DNA of 64,000 nucleotides from Delftia sp. PS-11 (GTDB lineage: Bacteria; Pseudomonadota; Gammaproteobacteria; Burkholderiales; Burkholderiaceae_C). Where the stretch lies: positions 180,908-244,907 of the forward strand of contig NZ_JACSYA010000004.1 of NCBI RefSeq assembly GCF_029870285.1, given 5' to 3'. Shown piece after piece: positions 42,326-51,555 of the stretch. The notes below the pieces were generated by a model. The model made no database searches. It had not been told where the DNA came from and worked only from the letters and a program-made list of their open reading frames with translations. Position numbers and translations under genes: made by a program. The first letter of the stretch is position 1, and each line of letters starts with the position of its first letter.

Positions 42326-42997
42326 ATGAACCTGCAAATCGACTGGTCGTTCTTCACCTGGGACCTGTTCAGCAACTTTGTGCTGAAGGGCCTGTACTTC
42401 AGCATCACGCTGACTATCATCGCCACGCTGGGCGGCGTGTTCTTCGGCACGCTGCTGGCGCTGATGCGCCTGTCGGGCAAGAAGTGGCTGGACGTGCCCG
42501 CCACCATCTATGTCAACGGCATGCGCTCCATTCCGCTGGTGATGGTGATCCTGTGGTTCTTCCTGCTGATGCCCATGCTCATCGGACGCCCCATCGGCGC
42601 CGAGGCTTCGGCCATCATTACCTTCATCGCCTTCGAGGCGGCCTACTTCAGCGAGATCATGCGCGCGGGCATCCAGTCCATCCCGCGCGGCCAGATCTTC
42701 GCGGGCCAGGCTCTGGGCATGACCTATGGCCAGAACATGCGCCTCGTGGTGCTGCCCCAGGCCTTCCGCAACATGCTGCCGGTGCTGCTGACCCAGACCA
42801 TCATCCTGTTCCAGGATACGTCGCTGGTCTACGCCATCGGTGCCTACGACATGCTCAAGGGCTTCGAGGTGGCCGGCAAGAACTATGGCCGTCCCATCGA
42901 GGCCTATCTGGCCGCTGGCGTGACCTACTTCGTGCTGTGCTATTCGCTGTCCTGGGCAGTCAAGCGCCTGCACAAGAAGATCGCCATCATCCGTTGA
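42326..42997 (+). CDS. gltK: Glutamate/aspartate ABC transporter permease GltK
   Basis: This 223-residue permease has five or six hydrophobic helices and the EAA loop AGIQSIPRGQIFAGQALGMT that docks on the ATPase. It begins NLQIDWSFFTWDLFSNFVLK like GltK. It lies one base after gltJ and 22 bp before gltL. Confidence 0.89.
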   Translation: MNLQIDWSFFTWDLFSNFVLKGLYFSITLTIIATLGGVFFGTLLALMRLSGKKWLDVPATIYVNGMRSIPLVMVILWFFLLMPMLIGRPIGAEASAIITFIAFEAAYFSEIMRAGIQSIPRGQIFAGQALGMTYGQNMRLVVLPQAFRNMLPVLLTQTIILFQDTSLVYAIGAYDMLKGFEVAGKNYGRPIEAYLAAGVTYFVLCYSLSWAVKRLHKKIAIIR

Positions 42998-43019
42998 GCA
43001 CCCCATTTGAGGCATTGCA

Positions 43020-43757
43020 ATGATTGAACTCAAGAACGTTTCCAAGTGGTATGGCAGCTACCAGGTGCTGACCGACTGCTCCACCAGCATCCAGAAGGGC
43101 GAGGTGGTGGTGGTTTGCGGACCCTCCGGCTCCGGCAAGTCCACGCTGATCAAGACCATCAACGCGCTGGAGCCTTTCCAGAAGGGCGAGATCTTCGTGG
43201 ACGGCGTGGCCGTGCATGATCCCAAGACCGACCTGCCCAAGCTGCGCAGCCGGGTGGGCATGGTGTTCCAGCACTTCGAGCTGTTCCCCCATCTGTCGGT
43301 GACCGACAACCTGACCATCGCCCAGATCAAGGTGCTGGGCCGCAACCCGGACGACGCCAAAAAGCGTGGCCTCAAGATGCTGGACCGCGTGGGCCTGACG
43401 GCGCACAAGGACAAGTTCCCCGGCCAGCTGTCGGGCGGCCAGCAGCAGCGCGTGGCCATTGCGCGTGCGCTGTCGATGGACCCCATCGTCATGCTGTTCG
43501 ACGAGCCCACTTCGGCGCTGGACCCCGAAATGGTCGGCGAAGTGCTGGACGTGATGGTGGGCCTGGCCAACGAGGGCATGACCATGATGTGCGTGACCCA
43601 CGAAATGGGCTTTGCGCGCAAGGTCAGCAACCGCGTGATCTTCATGGACGTGGGCGGCAAGATCCTGGAGGACTGCTCCAAGCAGGAGTTCTTCGGCAAC
43701 CCCGATGCGCGCCAGCCCCGTACCAAGGATTTCCTCAACAAGATCCTGCAGCACTGA
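43020..43757 (+). CDS. gltL: Glutamate/aspartate ABC transporter ATP-binding protein GltL
   Basis: This 245-residue ATPase has Walker [12 protein letters not shown]-loop [10 protein letters not shown], signature LSGGQQQR, Walker [18 protein letters not shown] and switch histidine [10 protein letters not shown]. It is typical of polar amino-acid importers and powers GltJK. The operon ends in a strong terminator at 43792. Confidence 0.92.
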   Translation: MIELKNVSKWYGSYQVLTDCSTSIQKGEVVVVCGPSGSGKSTLIKTINALEPFQKGEIFVDGVAVHDPKTDLPKLRSRVGMVFQHFELFPHLSVTDNLTIAQIKVLGRNPDDAKKRGLKMLDRVGLTAHKDKFPGQLSGGQQQRVAIARALSMDPIVMLFDEPTSALDPEMVGEVLDVMVGLANEGMTMMCVTHEMGFARKVSNRVIFMDVGGKILEDCSKQEFFGNPDARQPRTKDFLNKILQH

Positions 43758-43791
43758 GTGGTCCGCCGCAAGGCGTGCCACCCGGCACCAG

Positions 43792-43812
43792 GGGCGCTTC
43801 GGCGCCCTTTTT
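43792..43812 (+). terminator. Terminator of the glt operon
   Basis: GGGCGC, loop TTCG and GCGCCC are followed by TTTTT, 34 bp after the gltL stop. Its last base is the first base of the convergent RpiR stop codon. Confidence 0.9.
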
Positions 43813-44750
43813 CATGGCTTGCGCGGCCTGCCGCGACGCGCGCCCGCCGCCGTGCGCTGCTGCGGCCGGATCAGTTGGTGCTCGAACTCCTGCCACAGCG
43901 CATCGCGCCGCGCCAGCGTCTCGGGCAGGCTGGCATGGCGCAGCTGGGCCACGGCCGAGACCAGCGCATTGCACAGGAAGAACGCCGCCGTGTAGGAGTG
44001 AAAGGGCGATGCATTGGCCGTGCGCACCTGCAGCCAGTAGTGGGCCAGCGGCACCAGGGGCGCCGCCGGGCTGTCGGTGATGGCCAGCACCTGCCCTCCC
44101 GCTGCGCGAAAGCGCTGCGCCAGCTCGGTGGTGCCGCTGGAGTACAGGCTGATGCTGAAGACCAGCAGCACATCCTGCGGGCCGACCCACAGCAACTGGT
44201 CAATCGGCTGGATGGCGCCCACATCCAGCTCCTGCACGCCAGGGCGGCACATGTTCAGGTGCAGTGCCAGCCAGGCAGATACCGGCGCGCTGTTGAGCTG
44301 GGCCAGCACGAACACGCGCCCTGGCCCTTCGCGCGCCAGCAACTGTGCCATGGCTTCGAAGGCGGCTGCGTCCAGCCCCTCGCGTGTGGCCTGGAGGTTG
44401 TATTGGTCCTGCAGCAGCGCATCGTCCAGGCATTCGCGCACGCTGCGCCGGGTGCCCAAGGTGACGGGCGCGCGTTGCGCGGCCGTCTGCAGCAGGGCGG
44501 TGACTTCGCCGCGCGCTTCGCGCTGGACTTCGGCATAGCTGGCATAGCCCAGTTTGGCGAACAGGCGCACCACGGTGGATGTGCTGGTGCCCGTGCGCGC
44601 TGCCAGCGCCGTGGCCGATTCGAGCACGGCATGGGGGTAGTCGCTGCCCAGGGTCTGGGCCAGTGTCTGCTCGCTGGCGGTCAGTTCGGCGCTTTGCTGC
44701 GCCAGACGCTGTGGCAGCAATCGCACGGTGTTTTGCAATGTTGATTTCAT
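43812..44750 (-). CDS. RpiR/MurR-family transcriptional regulator
   Basis: This 312-residue regulator has an N-terminal RpiR helix-turn-helix (ATALAARTGTSTSTVVRLFA, then KLGYASYAEVQRE) and a C-terminal SIS sugar-isomerase-like effector domain (VFSISLYSSGTTELAQRFRA, AITDSPAAPLV). The C-terminal RGRPRKP tail is basic. ATG 44750 has AAGGA 5 nt upstream. The frame extension to 44807 crosses a large inverted repeat that is probably its operator. It is divergent from the M20 peptidase and Bug genes, the likely targets. Confidence 0.87.
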   Translation of the reverse strand: MKSTLQNTVRLLPQRLAQQSAELTASEQTLAQTLGSDYPHAVLESATALAARTGTSTSTVVRLFAKLGYASYAEVQREARGEVTALLQTAAQRAPVTLGTRRSVRECLDDALLQDQYNLQATREGLDAAAFEAMAQLLAREGPGRVFVLAQLNSAPVSAWLALHLNMCRPGVQELDVGAIQPIDQLLWVGPQDVLLVFSISLYSSGTTELAQRFRAAGGQVLAITDSPAAPLVPLAHYWLQVRTANASPFHSYTAAFFLCNALVSAVAQLRHASLPETLARRDALWQEFEHQLIRPQQRTAAGARRGRPRKP

Positions 44751-44782
44751 TGATTTCCTTTTGTGAAATGAATATTGCAAAA
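44731..44782. promoter_or_regulatory. 52-bp symmetric inverted repeat, probable RpiR operator
   Basis: The left arm TTTTGCAAT-N4-ATTTCA (44731-44749) is mirrored exactly by TGAAAT-N4-ATTGCAAAA (44764-44782) around a 14-bp centre. It covers the RpiR start codon and ends 46 bp before the peptidase start, so binding could control both directions. Confidence 0.7.
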
Positions 44783-44828
44783 TGGGATCAGGCATGCAAT
44801 AACGCATGGACTTCCGGAGATTTCAACC

Positions 44829-46013
44829 GTGCAGGATAACCCCGACGAAAGCCGTGCGCAGCAGCGCACGCGATTGCTCGATTGGCTGGGTGGTCAGCAG
44901 CAGGCCATGCAAGACCTGTTGCAGACCATCGTCGATATCGACAGCGGCAGCCGTGATGAAGCCGGCATTCTGGCCGTGGCCCAGGCGCTGCGCGGCAGGC
45001 TGCAGGCAGCAGGCATTGACGTGCGCTTCGAGCCCGTGCCCGGCTATGGCGTGCTGCTGCATGCCGATGTGCCTGGCCCTGCCGGACAAGGCCAGGCCGG
45101 GGCGGCGCCCATTTTTCTCATGGGCCACATGGACACCGTCTTCCCGGCGGGGACTGTGGCGCGGCGTCCCTTCCGTGTGGAAGATGGCCGTGCCTACGGC
45201 CCGGGCGTGGCGGACATGAAGTCGGGCCTGGTGCTCAATGTTTTCGTGGCCGAGGCCTTTGCGCGCTGCGGCGGCCTGCGCGCGCCGCTCAGGCTGTTCT
45301 TTTCCTGCGACGAGGAGATCGGCTCGCCGGCCACGCGCCAGACCATCATGGACACGGTACGCGGCGCGCGCGCTGTCTTCAATGCCGAGCCAGGCCGGGT
45401 CAGCGGCAATCTGGTGACCAGCCGCAAGGGCTCCATGGCCGTGGAGTTCGAGGTCCAGGGCGTGGCCGCGCACGCCGGCATCAACCATGCGGCCGGTGCC
45501 AGCGCGCTCGAAGCCATGGCGCGCAAGCTGCTGGCGCTGCACGCGCTCACCGATCCCGCCACGGGCACGACCACCAATGTGGGCGTGCTGCAGGGAGGCA
45601 TCGTGCCCAACATGGTCGCCCCCCACGCCAAGGCCGAACTCGATGTGCGCTACATGGCCGAGACCGACCCCGATGCGCTGATGGAGCGCATCCGCGCCAT
45701 CGTCGAGGAGGAGTCTGTGCCCCGCACCCAGGGCCGCATCACTGCCGTGCGCCGCACCCTGCCCATGTCGCCCACGCCCGATGCGCTGCTGCAGCTGTAC
45801 CGGCGCGGCGCGCAATCGCTGGGCTTTGACGTGCAGGGTGAATTCACCGGCGGCGCGGCCGACAGCGGCCTGACCGCCTCGGTGGGCGTGCCCACGCTGT
45901 GCGCCACCGGCCCCGTGGGCGGCCACCCCCATACCGAGCGCGAGTACTGCGAGCTGGCCACGCTGGTGCCGCGCGCGCAGGCCGTGGCGCTTGCCATTTT
46001 CGATCACCCCTGA
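44829..46013 (+). CDS. M20 family metallopeptidase (carboxypeptidase G2-like)
   Basis: This 394-residue cytoplasmic zinc hydrolase has the metal ligands of the family: FLMGHMDTVFPAG, GPGVADMKSG and FSCDEEIGSPATRQ, plus the dimerisation domain around AAHAGINHAAG. Related enzymes release C-terminal glutamate or split acylamino acids. The start is GTG 44829 with GGAG 9 nt upstream. A TTG further up (44775) lies in the operator-like repeat. It is followed after 14 bp by a Bug receptor gene, suggesting hydrolysis of an imported amide or peptide. Confidence 0.86.
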   Translation: MQDNPDESRAQQRTRLLDWLGGQQQAMQDLLQTIVDIDSGSRDEAGILAVAQALRGRLQAAGIDVRFEPVPGYGVLLHADVPGPAGQGQAGAAPIFLMGHMDTVFPAGTVARRPFRVEDGRAYGPGVADMKSGLVLNVFVAEAFARCGGLRAPLRLFFSCDEEIGSPATRQTIMDTVRGARAVFNAEPGRVSGNLVTSRKGSMAVEFEVQGVAAHAGINHAAGASALEAMARKLLALHALTDPATGTTTNVGVLQGGIVPNMVAPHAKAELDVRYMAETDPDALMERIRAIVEEESVPRTQGRITAVRRTLPMSPTPDALLQLYRRGAQSLGFDVQGEFTGGAADSGLTASVGVPTLCATGPVGGHPHTEREYCELATLVPRAQAVALAIFDHP

Positions 46014-46027
46014 TTCCGCTGGTCTCC

Positions 46028-47044
46028 ATGAAAAACGTGTCCGTGAACGCTTCCCTTTCCACCCGCCGCGCACTGCTGGGCGCGGGCCTTGGCCTGGCTG
46101 GCCTGTCTGCGCTGGCGCCGCTGGCCGCGCATGCCGATGACAAGTACCCGTCGCGTCCGATCACGCTGGTGGTGCCGTTTCCGCCCGGCGGCTCGGTGGA
46201 CATCATGGGCCGCCAGTACGCAGAGCCTCTGGCGCGCATTCTGGGCGTGCCCATCGTGGTCGAGAACCGCCCCGGCGCGGGCGGCTCGGTCGGCACCCAG
46301 TATGTGGCGCGCTCCAAGGCCGATGGCTACACCCTGGTCGTCTCCTCCCAAAGCAGCCATCTGGCCAACCCGCTGACCCAGCCCAAGATCGGCTACGACC
46401 CCATCAAGGACTTCGAGAACATCGCCATCCTGGGCCGCCAGCCCAATGCGCTGATGGTGCATTCCAGCCTGCCGGTGAAGAACTTCCAGGAGTTCATCGA
46501 GTACGTGAAAAAGCGCCCCGGCCAAGTCAACTACGGCAGCGCCGGCATCGGCAGCATGGGCCAGCTGAACGTGGAAATGCTCAAGGCTGCCACGGGCATT
46601 TTCGCCACGCACATTCCCTACCGGGGCGGCTCGCCGCTGGTGACGGCGGCCATCGGCAACGAGGTGCAGTTCATCCTCGACAACCTGGTCTTCATGCTGC
46701 CCCATGTGCAGTCGGGCAAGGTGCGCGCGCTGGTCGTGGCCTCCGAGCAGCGCCTGCCCATGCTGCCCGATGTGCCCACCCTGGCCGAGGTCGGCTATCC
46801 GCAGCTCAACATGAGCTCGTGGACCGGCATTGCCGCGCCCGCTGGCACCCCGCCGGCCATCGTCCAGGCCCTGCACAAGGCCGTGCGCCAGGCCGCGACT
46901 GCGCCGGCCATGGTCGCCAACCTCAAGGAGCGCGGCGTGGTCGTGCCCGAGGAGATGAGCCCTGCCGCGTTCGAGAAGATGATGTCCGAGCGCCTGGTGC
47001 GCTTTGGCGAGGTGGTGCGCAAGGTCGGCATCGTGGCCGAGTAA
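46028..47044 (+). CDS. Bug-family tripartite tricarboxylate receptor, copy 1
   Basis: This 338-residue periplasmic binding protein has a twin-arginine-like signal (STRRALLGAGLGLAGLSALA, cleavage near AHA-DDK) and Bug signatures YPSRPITLVVPFPPGGSVDI, VENRPGAGGSVGT and IGYDPIKDFENIAIL. It binds a carboxylated small molecule. It is in an operon with the M20 peptidase, and a close paralogue follows at 47134. No TctA/TctB membrane subunits are encoded nearby. Confidence 0.9.
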   Translation: MKNVSVNASLSTRRALLGAGLGLAGLSALAPLAAHADDKYPSRPITLVVPFPPGGSVDIMGRQYAEPLARILGVPIVVENRPGAGGSVGTQYVARSKADGYTLVVSSQSSHLANPLTQPKIGYDPIKDFENIAILGRQPNALMVHSSLPVKNFQEFIEYVKKRPGQVNYGSAGIGSMGQLNVEMLKAATGIFATHIPYRGGSPLVTAAIGNEVQFILDNLVFMLPHVQSGKVRALVVASEQRLPMLPDVPTLAEVGYPQLNMSSWTGIAAPAGTPPAIVQALHKAVRQAATAPAMVANLKERGVVVPEEMSPAAFEKMMSERLVRFGEVVRKVGIVAE

Positions 47045-47133
47045 GCCGCGCAGCCCCTGGAGCCCGGCCAGGGGCCTGTGGCAAGCCCGGGCGTGTGCGG
47101 CACGCACCTGACATGTTTTTCAAGGAGGAAATC

Positions 47134-48156
47134 ATGCAAGTGACCCCGTTGATCCCCGCCACCCAGGCCCTTGGCCGCCCCCCCGGCCGGCGCCGCCTGC
47201 TCGGCGCTGGCCTGTGCCTGGGACTGGCGCCCTGGGCCGCGCTGGCGCAGGAGCACTATCCCGCGCGCCAGATCACCATCGTCGTGCCTTTCCCGCCCGG
47301 CGGCTCCGTCGATGCGATGGTGCGCCAGTATGCCGACCCCCTGTCCGCGATTCTGGGCGTGCCCATCGTGGTCGAGAACCGCCCCGGCGCGGGCGGCTCG
47401 GTCGGCGCCCTGCACGTGGCGCGCGCCAGACCGGATGGCTACACGCTGGTCGCATCCTCGCAAAGCAGCCATCTGGCCAACCCGCTGACCCAGCCCAGGA
47501 TCGGCTACGACCCTGTCAAGGATTTCGAGAACATCGCCCTGCTGGGGCGCCTGCCCAATGTGCTGGTCGTGCATCCCAGCGTGCCGGCCAGGAGTTTCGG
47601 GGAGTTCGTCGCCTATGTGAAAGCGCACCCCGGCCAGTTGCATTACGGCAGCAGCGGCACGGGCAGCATGAGCCAGCTGGACACGGAGATCTTCAAGGCG
47701 GATGCGGGCCTCGACATCGTCCACGTGCCCTACCGGGGCGGCTCGCAGCTGATGACGGCCCTGCTGGGCGGCGAGGTGCAGGTGTTTCTCAGCAATCTCA
47801 TCTCCATGCTGCCCTACATCCCGCCTGGCAAGGTGCGCGCACTGGCTGTGGCTTCCGAGCGGCGCGTGGCGCAACTGCCCGATCTTCCCACGCTGGCCGA
47901 GGTCGGCCACCCCCAGATCAACCTGAGCTCATGGACCGGCCTATCCGCGCCGGCCGGCACGCCGCCGGCCATCGTCCAGACGCTGCACCGGGCCATACGC
48001 CAGGCTGCGACAGCGCCCGCCATGGCCGCCAGCCTTCAGGAGCGCGGCGTATTCGTGCCCGAGGAGATGAGCCCGGCGGCATTCGAGCAGATGATGTCCG
48101 AACGCCTGGCGCGCTACGGCGCCGTGGTGCGCCGGATCGGCATCGTGGCCGATTAG
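47134..48156 (+). CDS. Bug-family tripartite tricarboxylate receptor, copy 2
   Basis: This 340-residue tandem paralogue of the preceding receptor shares long identical stretches (VPFPPGGSVD, VENRPGAGGSVG, SSQSSHLANPLTQP), so a local duplication is likely. It has its own basic signal peptide (RPPGRRRLLGAGLCLGLAPW, cleavage near ALAQE). ATG 47134 has AAGGAGG 6 nt upstream, a stronger ribosome site than copy 1. The frame extension to 46819 overlaps copy 1. It may bind a related ligand with different affinity. Confidence 0.9.
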   Translation: MQVTPLIPATQALGRPPGRRRLLGAGLCLGLAPWAALAQEHYPARQITIVVPFPPGGSVDAMVRQYADPLSAILGVPIVVENRPGAGGSVGALHVARARPDGYTLVASSQSSHLANPLTQPRIGYDPVKDFENIALLGRLPNVLVVHPSVPARSFGEFVAYVKAHPGQLHYGSSGTGSMSQLDTEIFKADAGLDIVHVPYRGGSQLMTALLGGEVQVFLSNLISMLPYIPPGKVRALAVASERRVAQLPDLPTLAEVGHPQINLSSWTGLSAPAGTPPAIVQTLHRAIRQAATAPAMAASLQERGVFVPEEMSPAAFEQMMSERLARYGAVVRRIGIVAD

Positions 48157-48216
48157 CCCGTGCGGTTTGCAGGCGCGCCAGACGCCGCCCAGTCGGCGAT
48201 GGGACAATAGCGCACC

Positions 48217-49263
48217 ATGACCGCACCCCTCGACACCCTCACGATCACCCGACCCGATGACTGGCACCTGCACGTGCGCGATGGCGAAGCCATGCGCAGC
48301 GTGGTGCCGCATACGGCCGCGCAGTTCGCGCGTGCCATCATCATGCCCAACCTCAAGCCGCCGGTGACCACTGCCGAGCAGGCCCTGGCCTACAAGCAGC
48401 GCATCCTCGACGCCGTGCCGCCGGGTGTGGCTTTCGAGCCCTTGATGACGTTGTACCTCACCGACAACCTGCCGCCCGAGGAAATCGTGCGCGCCAAGGC
48501 TGCGGGCGTCGTGGCCTGCAAGCTCTACCCGGCCGGCGCCACCACCAACAGCGACCACGGCGTGACCGATCTGCGCAAGATCTATCCCACGCTCGAAGCC
48601 ATGCAGCGCGAAGGCCTGCTGCTGCTGGTGCATGGTGAAGTCACCAGCAGCGACATCGATCTGTTCGACCGCGAGGCCGCCTTCATCGACCAGCACCTGA
48701 TCCCGCTGCGCCGCGACTTCCCCGAACTCAAGATCGTCTTCGAGCACATCACCACGCGCGAGGCTGCACAGTACGTGACCGCCGCTGACCGCTTCGTGGC
48801 AGCCACCATCACGCCCCAGCACCTGCTGTTCAACCGCAACGCCATCTTCACGGGCGGCATCCGTCCCCACTACTACTGCCTGCCGGTGCTCAAGCGCGAA
48901 ACCCACCGTCTGGCCTTGGTCGAGGCGGCCACCAGCGGCTTGGCCAAGTTCTTCCTGGGCACGGACAGCGCGCCGCACGCCGCCCACCTCAAGGAGCACG
49001 CCACAGGCTGCGCCGGCTGCTACAGCGCGCACGCCGCCATCGAGATGTACGCGGAAGTCTTCGACAAGGCCGGCGCGCTGGACAAGCTCGAAGCCTTCGC
49101 CAGCTTCAATGGCCCGGACTTCTACAGCCTGCCGCGCAACACCGGCACCATCACCCTGGCACGCGAAAGCTGGACGCCGCCCGACAGCTTTGCCTTCGGT
49201 GAAGCCCAGCTCAAGCCCCTGCGCGCGGGCGAGGCGCTGCCCTGGAAGCTGGAGCAGGCCTGA
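48217..49263 (+). CDS. pyrC: Dihydroorotase (class II)
   Basis: This 348-residue zinc enzyme of pyrimidine synthesis cyclises carbamoyl-aspartate to dihydroorotate. [10 protein letters not shown] holds metal ligands H17 and H19. K102 in [13 protein letters not shown] is the carbamylated lysine. [10 protein letters not shown] and [10 protein letters not shown] supply further ligand histidines, and [13 protein letters not shown] the catalytic aspartate. Length and motifs match E. coli PyrC. The DUF3025 gene starts 5 bp after the stop. Confidence 0.95.
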   Translation: MTAPLDTLTITRPDDWHLHVRDGEAMRSVVPHTAAQFARAIIMPNLKPPVTTAEQALAYKQRILDAVPPGVAFEPLMTLYLTDNLPPEEIVRAKAAGVVACKLYPAGATTNSDHGVTDLRKIYPTLEAMQREGLLLLVHGEVTSSDIDLFDREAAFIDQHLIPLRRDFPELKIVFEHITTREAAQYVTAADRFVAATITPQHLLFNRNAIFTGGIRPHYYCLPVLKRETHRLALVEAATSGLAKFFLGTDSAPHAAHLKEHATGCAGCYSAHAAIEMYAEVFDKAGALDKLEAFASFNGPDFYSLPRNTGTITLARESWTPPDSFAFGEAQLKPLRAGEALPWKLEQA

Positions 49264-49268
49264 GCCCG

Positions 49269-50105
49269 ATGGCGCAGGCGCTGCCTCTGGCGTCTGCTGC
49301 CATCGACTGGCAGGCGCCCTGGCTGCACGGACTGCGCACGCAGGGCAGGGCGGCCTGTGCCCTGCTGGCGCAGGGCCTGCCCGTGTGGCAGGCATTGCAT
49401 CAACTGGCGGATGACGCGGCACTGCCCTGGCGCTTTGTGCCCCAGGACGATCTGCCCGCAGGCATGGCCTACGAGCAGTTCATCTTCGAGACGCGCTGCA
49501 TTCCCACGCGCGACAACCTGCATGATTTTTTCAATGGACTGATCTGGCTGCGCTGGCCCGAGGTCAAGCAGCGCTGCAATGCGTTGCAGGCGGGCGCCAT
49601 TCTGGCGCAGGGCGTGGGCGGGCAGCGTGGCCCGCTGCGCGATGCCATCACCGTGCTGGACGAGAACGGCGCCCTGCTGCTGGCGCCGGCTGCGCTGTGC
49701 GAGGCGCTCAGGCACCGGCGCTGGCATGCGGTTTTTGTCGGGCAGCGCGCGCTGTGGCACCAGGCGCGGCTGCTGCCCATCGGCCATGCGCTGCTCGAAA
49801 AGCTGGTGCAGCCGCGCAAGCCCATCACGGCCCATGTGCTGTGCGTGCCCACCGATGGTGCGGATGCACGCCTGCGCGCCGATGCGGGCTGGGAGGACAT
49901 CGATGCCTGGCTGGCCGACAGCCCGTGGCTGCAGGCCGAGGCGCTGGCGCGCAAGCCGTTCGCGCCTTTGCCGGTCCTGGGGGTACCGGGCTGGTGCCAC
50001 GAAAACGAGAACTTTTCCTTCTATGATGACTCTCTCGTATTCCGCGCGCCCCGTTCCGTACAAGCAGCACAACAAGGGATGGCCACGGCGCAGGACCCGG
50101 CTTGA
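49269..50105 (+). CDS. DUF3025 family protein
   Basis: This 278-residue protein contains the DUF3025 pattern AYEQFIFETRCIPTRDNLHD followed by FFNGLIWLRWPEVKQ, and a later WEDIDAWLAD and GVPGWCHENENFSFYDD. Its function is unknown. The charged and aromatic residues of the RDNLHDFFN motif suggest an enzyme or nucleic-acid-linked role, but nothing firmer can be said. It is coupled to pyrC (5-bp spacing), a neighbourhood that recurs in Burkholderiales by my recollection. Confidence 0.85.
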   Translation: MAQALPLASAAIDWQAPWLHGLRTQGRAACALLAQGLPVWQALHQLADDAALPWRFVPQDDLPAGMAYEQFIFETRCIPTRDNLHDFFNGLIWLRWPEVKQRCNALQAGAILAQGVGGQRGPLRDAITVLDENGALLLAPAALCEALRHRRWHAVFVGQRALWHQARLLPIGHALLEKLVQPRKPITAHVLCVPTDGADARLRADAGWEDIDAWLADSPWLQAEALARKPFAPLPVLGVPGWCHENENFSFYDDSLVFRAPRSVQAAQQGMATAQDPA

Positions 50106-50183
50106 AAACCGCCGGACCGGCCCTTACTTTTCAACGCTGTAGGGCCTGTATCCCCTTTTCCCCACCTTGTGGAGAACCCACTG

Positions 50184-51062
50184 ATGAAACGCATCGTACT
50201 TTTCCTGCTGACCAACGTCGCCGTCGTGGTGGTGCTGGGCATCGTCGCCAGCCTGCTGGGCGTCAATAGATTCCTCACGTCCAATGGCCTCAATCTGGGG
50301 GCCTTGCTGGGCTTCGCCTTCATCATGGGCTTTGGCGGCGCCATCATCTCGCTGCTGATTTCCAAGCCCCTGGCCAAGTGGAGCTCGGGCGTGCACGTGA
50401 TCAACGAGCCGCGCAACGCCGACGAGGCCTGGATCGTCAACACCGTGCGCGGCTTTGCCGAGCGCGCCGGCATCGGCATGCCCGAGGTCGGCATCTATGA
50501 GGGCGAGCCCAATGCCTTTGCCACCGGCGCGTTCAAGAATTCGGCCCTGGTTGCCGTCTCCACGGGCCTGCTCGAAGGCATGACCCGCGAAGAGGTCGAG
50601 GCCGTGATCGGCCACGAAGTGGCCCACATCGCCAACGGCGACATGGTGACCATGACCCTGATCCAGGGCGTGATGAACACTTTCGTGGTCTTCCTGTCGC
50701 GCGTCATCGGCTATGCCGTGGACAGCTTCCTGCGCAAGAATGACGAAAACAGCTCGGGCCCCGGCATCGGCTACTACGTGACCACCATCGTGCTGGACAT
50801 TGTGCTGGGCTTCCTGGCCGCCATCATCGTGGCCTGGTTCTCGCGCCAGCGCGAGTTCCGCGCCGATGCGGGCGCCGCCCAGCTCATGGGCCGCAAGCAG
50901 CCCATGGTCAACGCCCTGGCCCGCCTGGGCGGCATGGCCCCCGGCGAGCTGCCCAAGAGCGTGGCCGCCATGGGCATTGCCGGTGGCATCGGCCAGCTGT
51001 TTTCGACGCACCCGCCGATCGAAGAGCGTATCGCTGCACTGCAAAACGCCCAGAATCTGTAA
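50184..51062 (+). CDS. htpX: Membrane zinc protease HtpX
   Basis: This 292-residue heat-shock endopeptidase of the inner membrane takes part in quality control of membrane proteins. It has an N-terminal pair of transmembrane helices ([40 protein letters not shown]), the zinc motif [13 protein letters not shown], two further helices ([20 protein letters not shown] is one), and [13 protein letters not shown] with the third ligand glutamate. GGAG precedes ATG 50184 by 7 nt. A terminator follows. Confidence 0.95.
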   Translation: MKRIVLFLLTNVAVVVVLGIVASLLGVNRFLTSNGLNLGALLGFAFIMGFGGAIISLLISKPLAKWSSGVHVINEPRNADEAWIVNTVRGFAERAGIGMPEVGIYEGEPNAFATGAFKNSALVAVSTGLLEGMTREEVEAVIGHEVAHIANGDMVTMTLIQGVMNTFVVFLSRVIGYAVDSFLRKNDENSSGPGIGYYVTTIVLDIVLGFLAAIIVAWFSRQREFRADAGAAQLMGRKQPMVNALARLGGMAPGELPKSVAAMGIAGGIGQLFSTHPPIEERIAALQNAQNL

Positions 51063-51115
51063 GCGCCAGGCTTCTGGCCGAGATGGGATGCTGGGGATCT
51101 TTACCTCAGCTTCAC

Positions 51116-51146
51116 AAGCCCCTGTCAACACATGGCAGGGGCTTTT
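51116..51146 (+). terminator. Terminator after htpX
   Basis: AAGCCCCTG and CAGGGGCTT form a 9-bp stem with an 11-nt loop, followed by TT. It lies 54 bp after the htpX stop. Confidence 0.75.
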
Positions 51147-51191
51147 GCGTTGTATGGTCATGGCTGCCGCAAGCGCGGCCAGGAGCACATC

Positions 51192-51554
51192 GTGAAGTCT
51201 CTATCGATTCAATCGCCGGGCCGACGCCTGGTAGTACCGGCCCTGGTGCTGGCTGCCGCTGCGGCAGCACTGACAGGGTGCGTGGTAGCGCCAGCCCATC
51301 CCGTGGCCCCCGTGGGCGAGGTGGTCTACGCGCCCATGGCGCCGCCGCCGATGCAGGCCGAGGTCATCACGGTGGCGCCTTCCCCGGCGCATATCTGGAT
51401 TGCCGGCAGTTGGGGCTGGAGCTCCGGCCGCTATGCCTGGCGCCCTGGCTACTGGGCCGTGCCGCCGCGCCCTGGTTATGCCTGGCGCCCCCATGCCTGG
51501 GAGCATGGCCCGCGCGGCTGGTACCACCGTCCGGGCGGCTGGTACCACCGCTGA
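51192..51554 (+). CDS. Small YxW-rich lipoprotein (YXWGXW repeat type)
   Basis: This 120-residue putative lipoprotein has a basic start, a hydrophobic core and a lipobox LTGC with the cysteine near residue 30. The second half is rich in Trp, Tyr, Pro and Gly, with repeats such as GWSSGRYAWRPGYW, GYAWRPHAW and GWYHRPGGWYHR, as in YXWGXW-repeat proteins of unknown function. Start GTG 51192 has AGGAG 6 nt upstream. In-frame codons further up to 51132 cross the htpX terminator. Its stop is 1 bp from that of the convergent LysR gene. Confidence 0.75.
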   Translation: MKSLSIQSPGRRLVVPALVLAAAAAALTGCVVAPAHPVAPVGEVVYAPMAPPPMQAEVITVAPSPAHIWIAGSWGWSSGRYAWRPGYWAVPPRPGYAWRPHAWEHGPRGWYHRPGGWYHR

Positions 51555-51555
51555 G

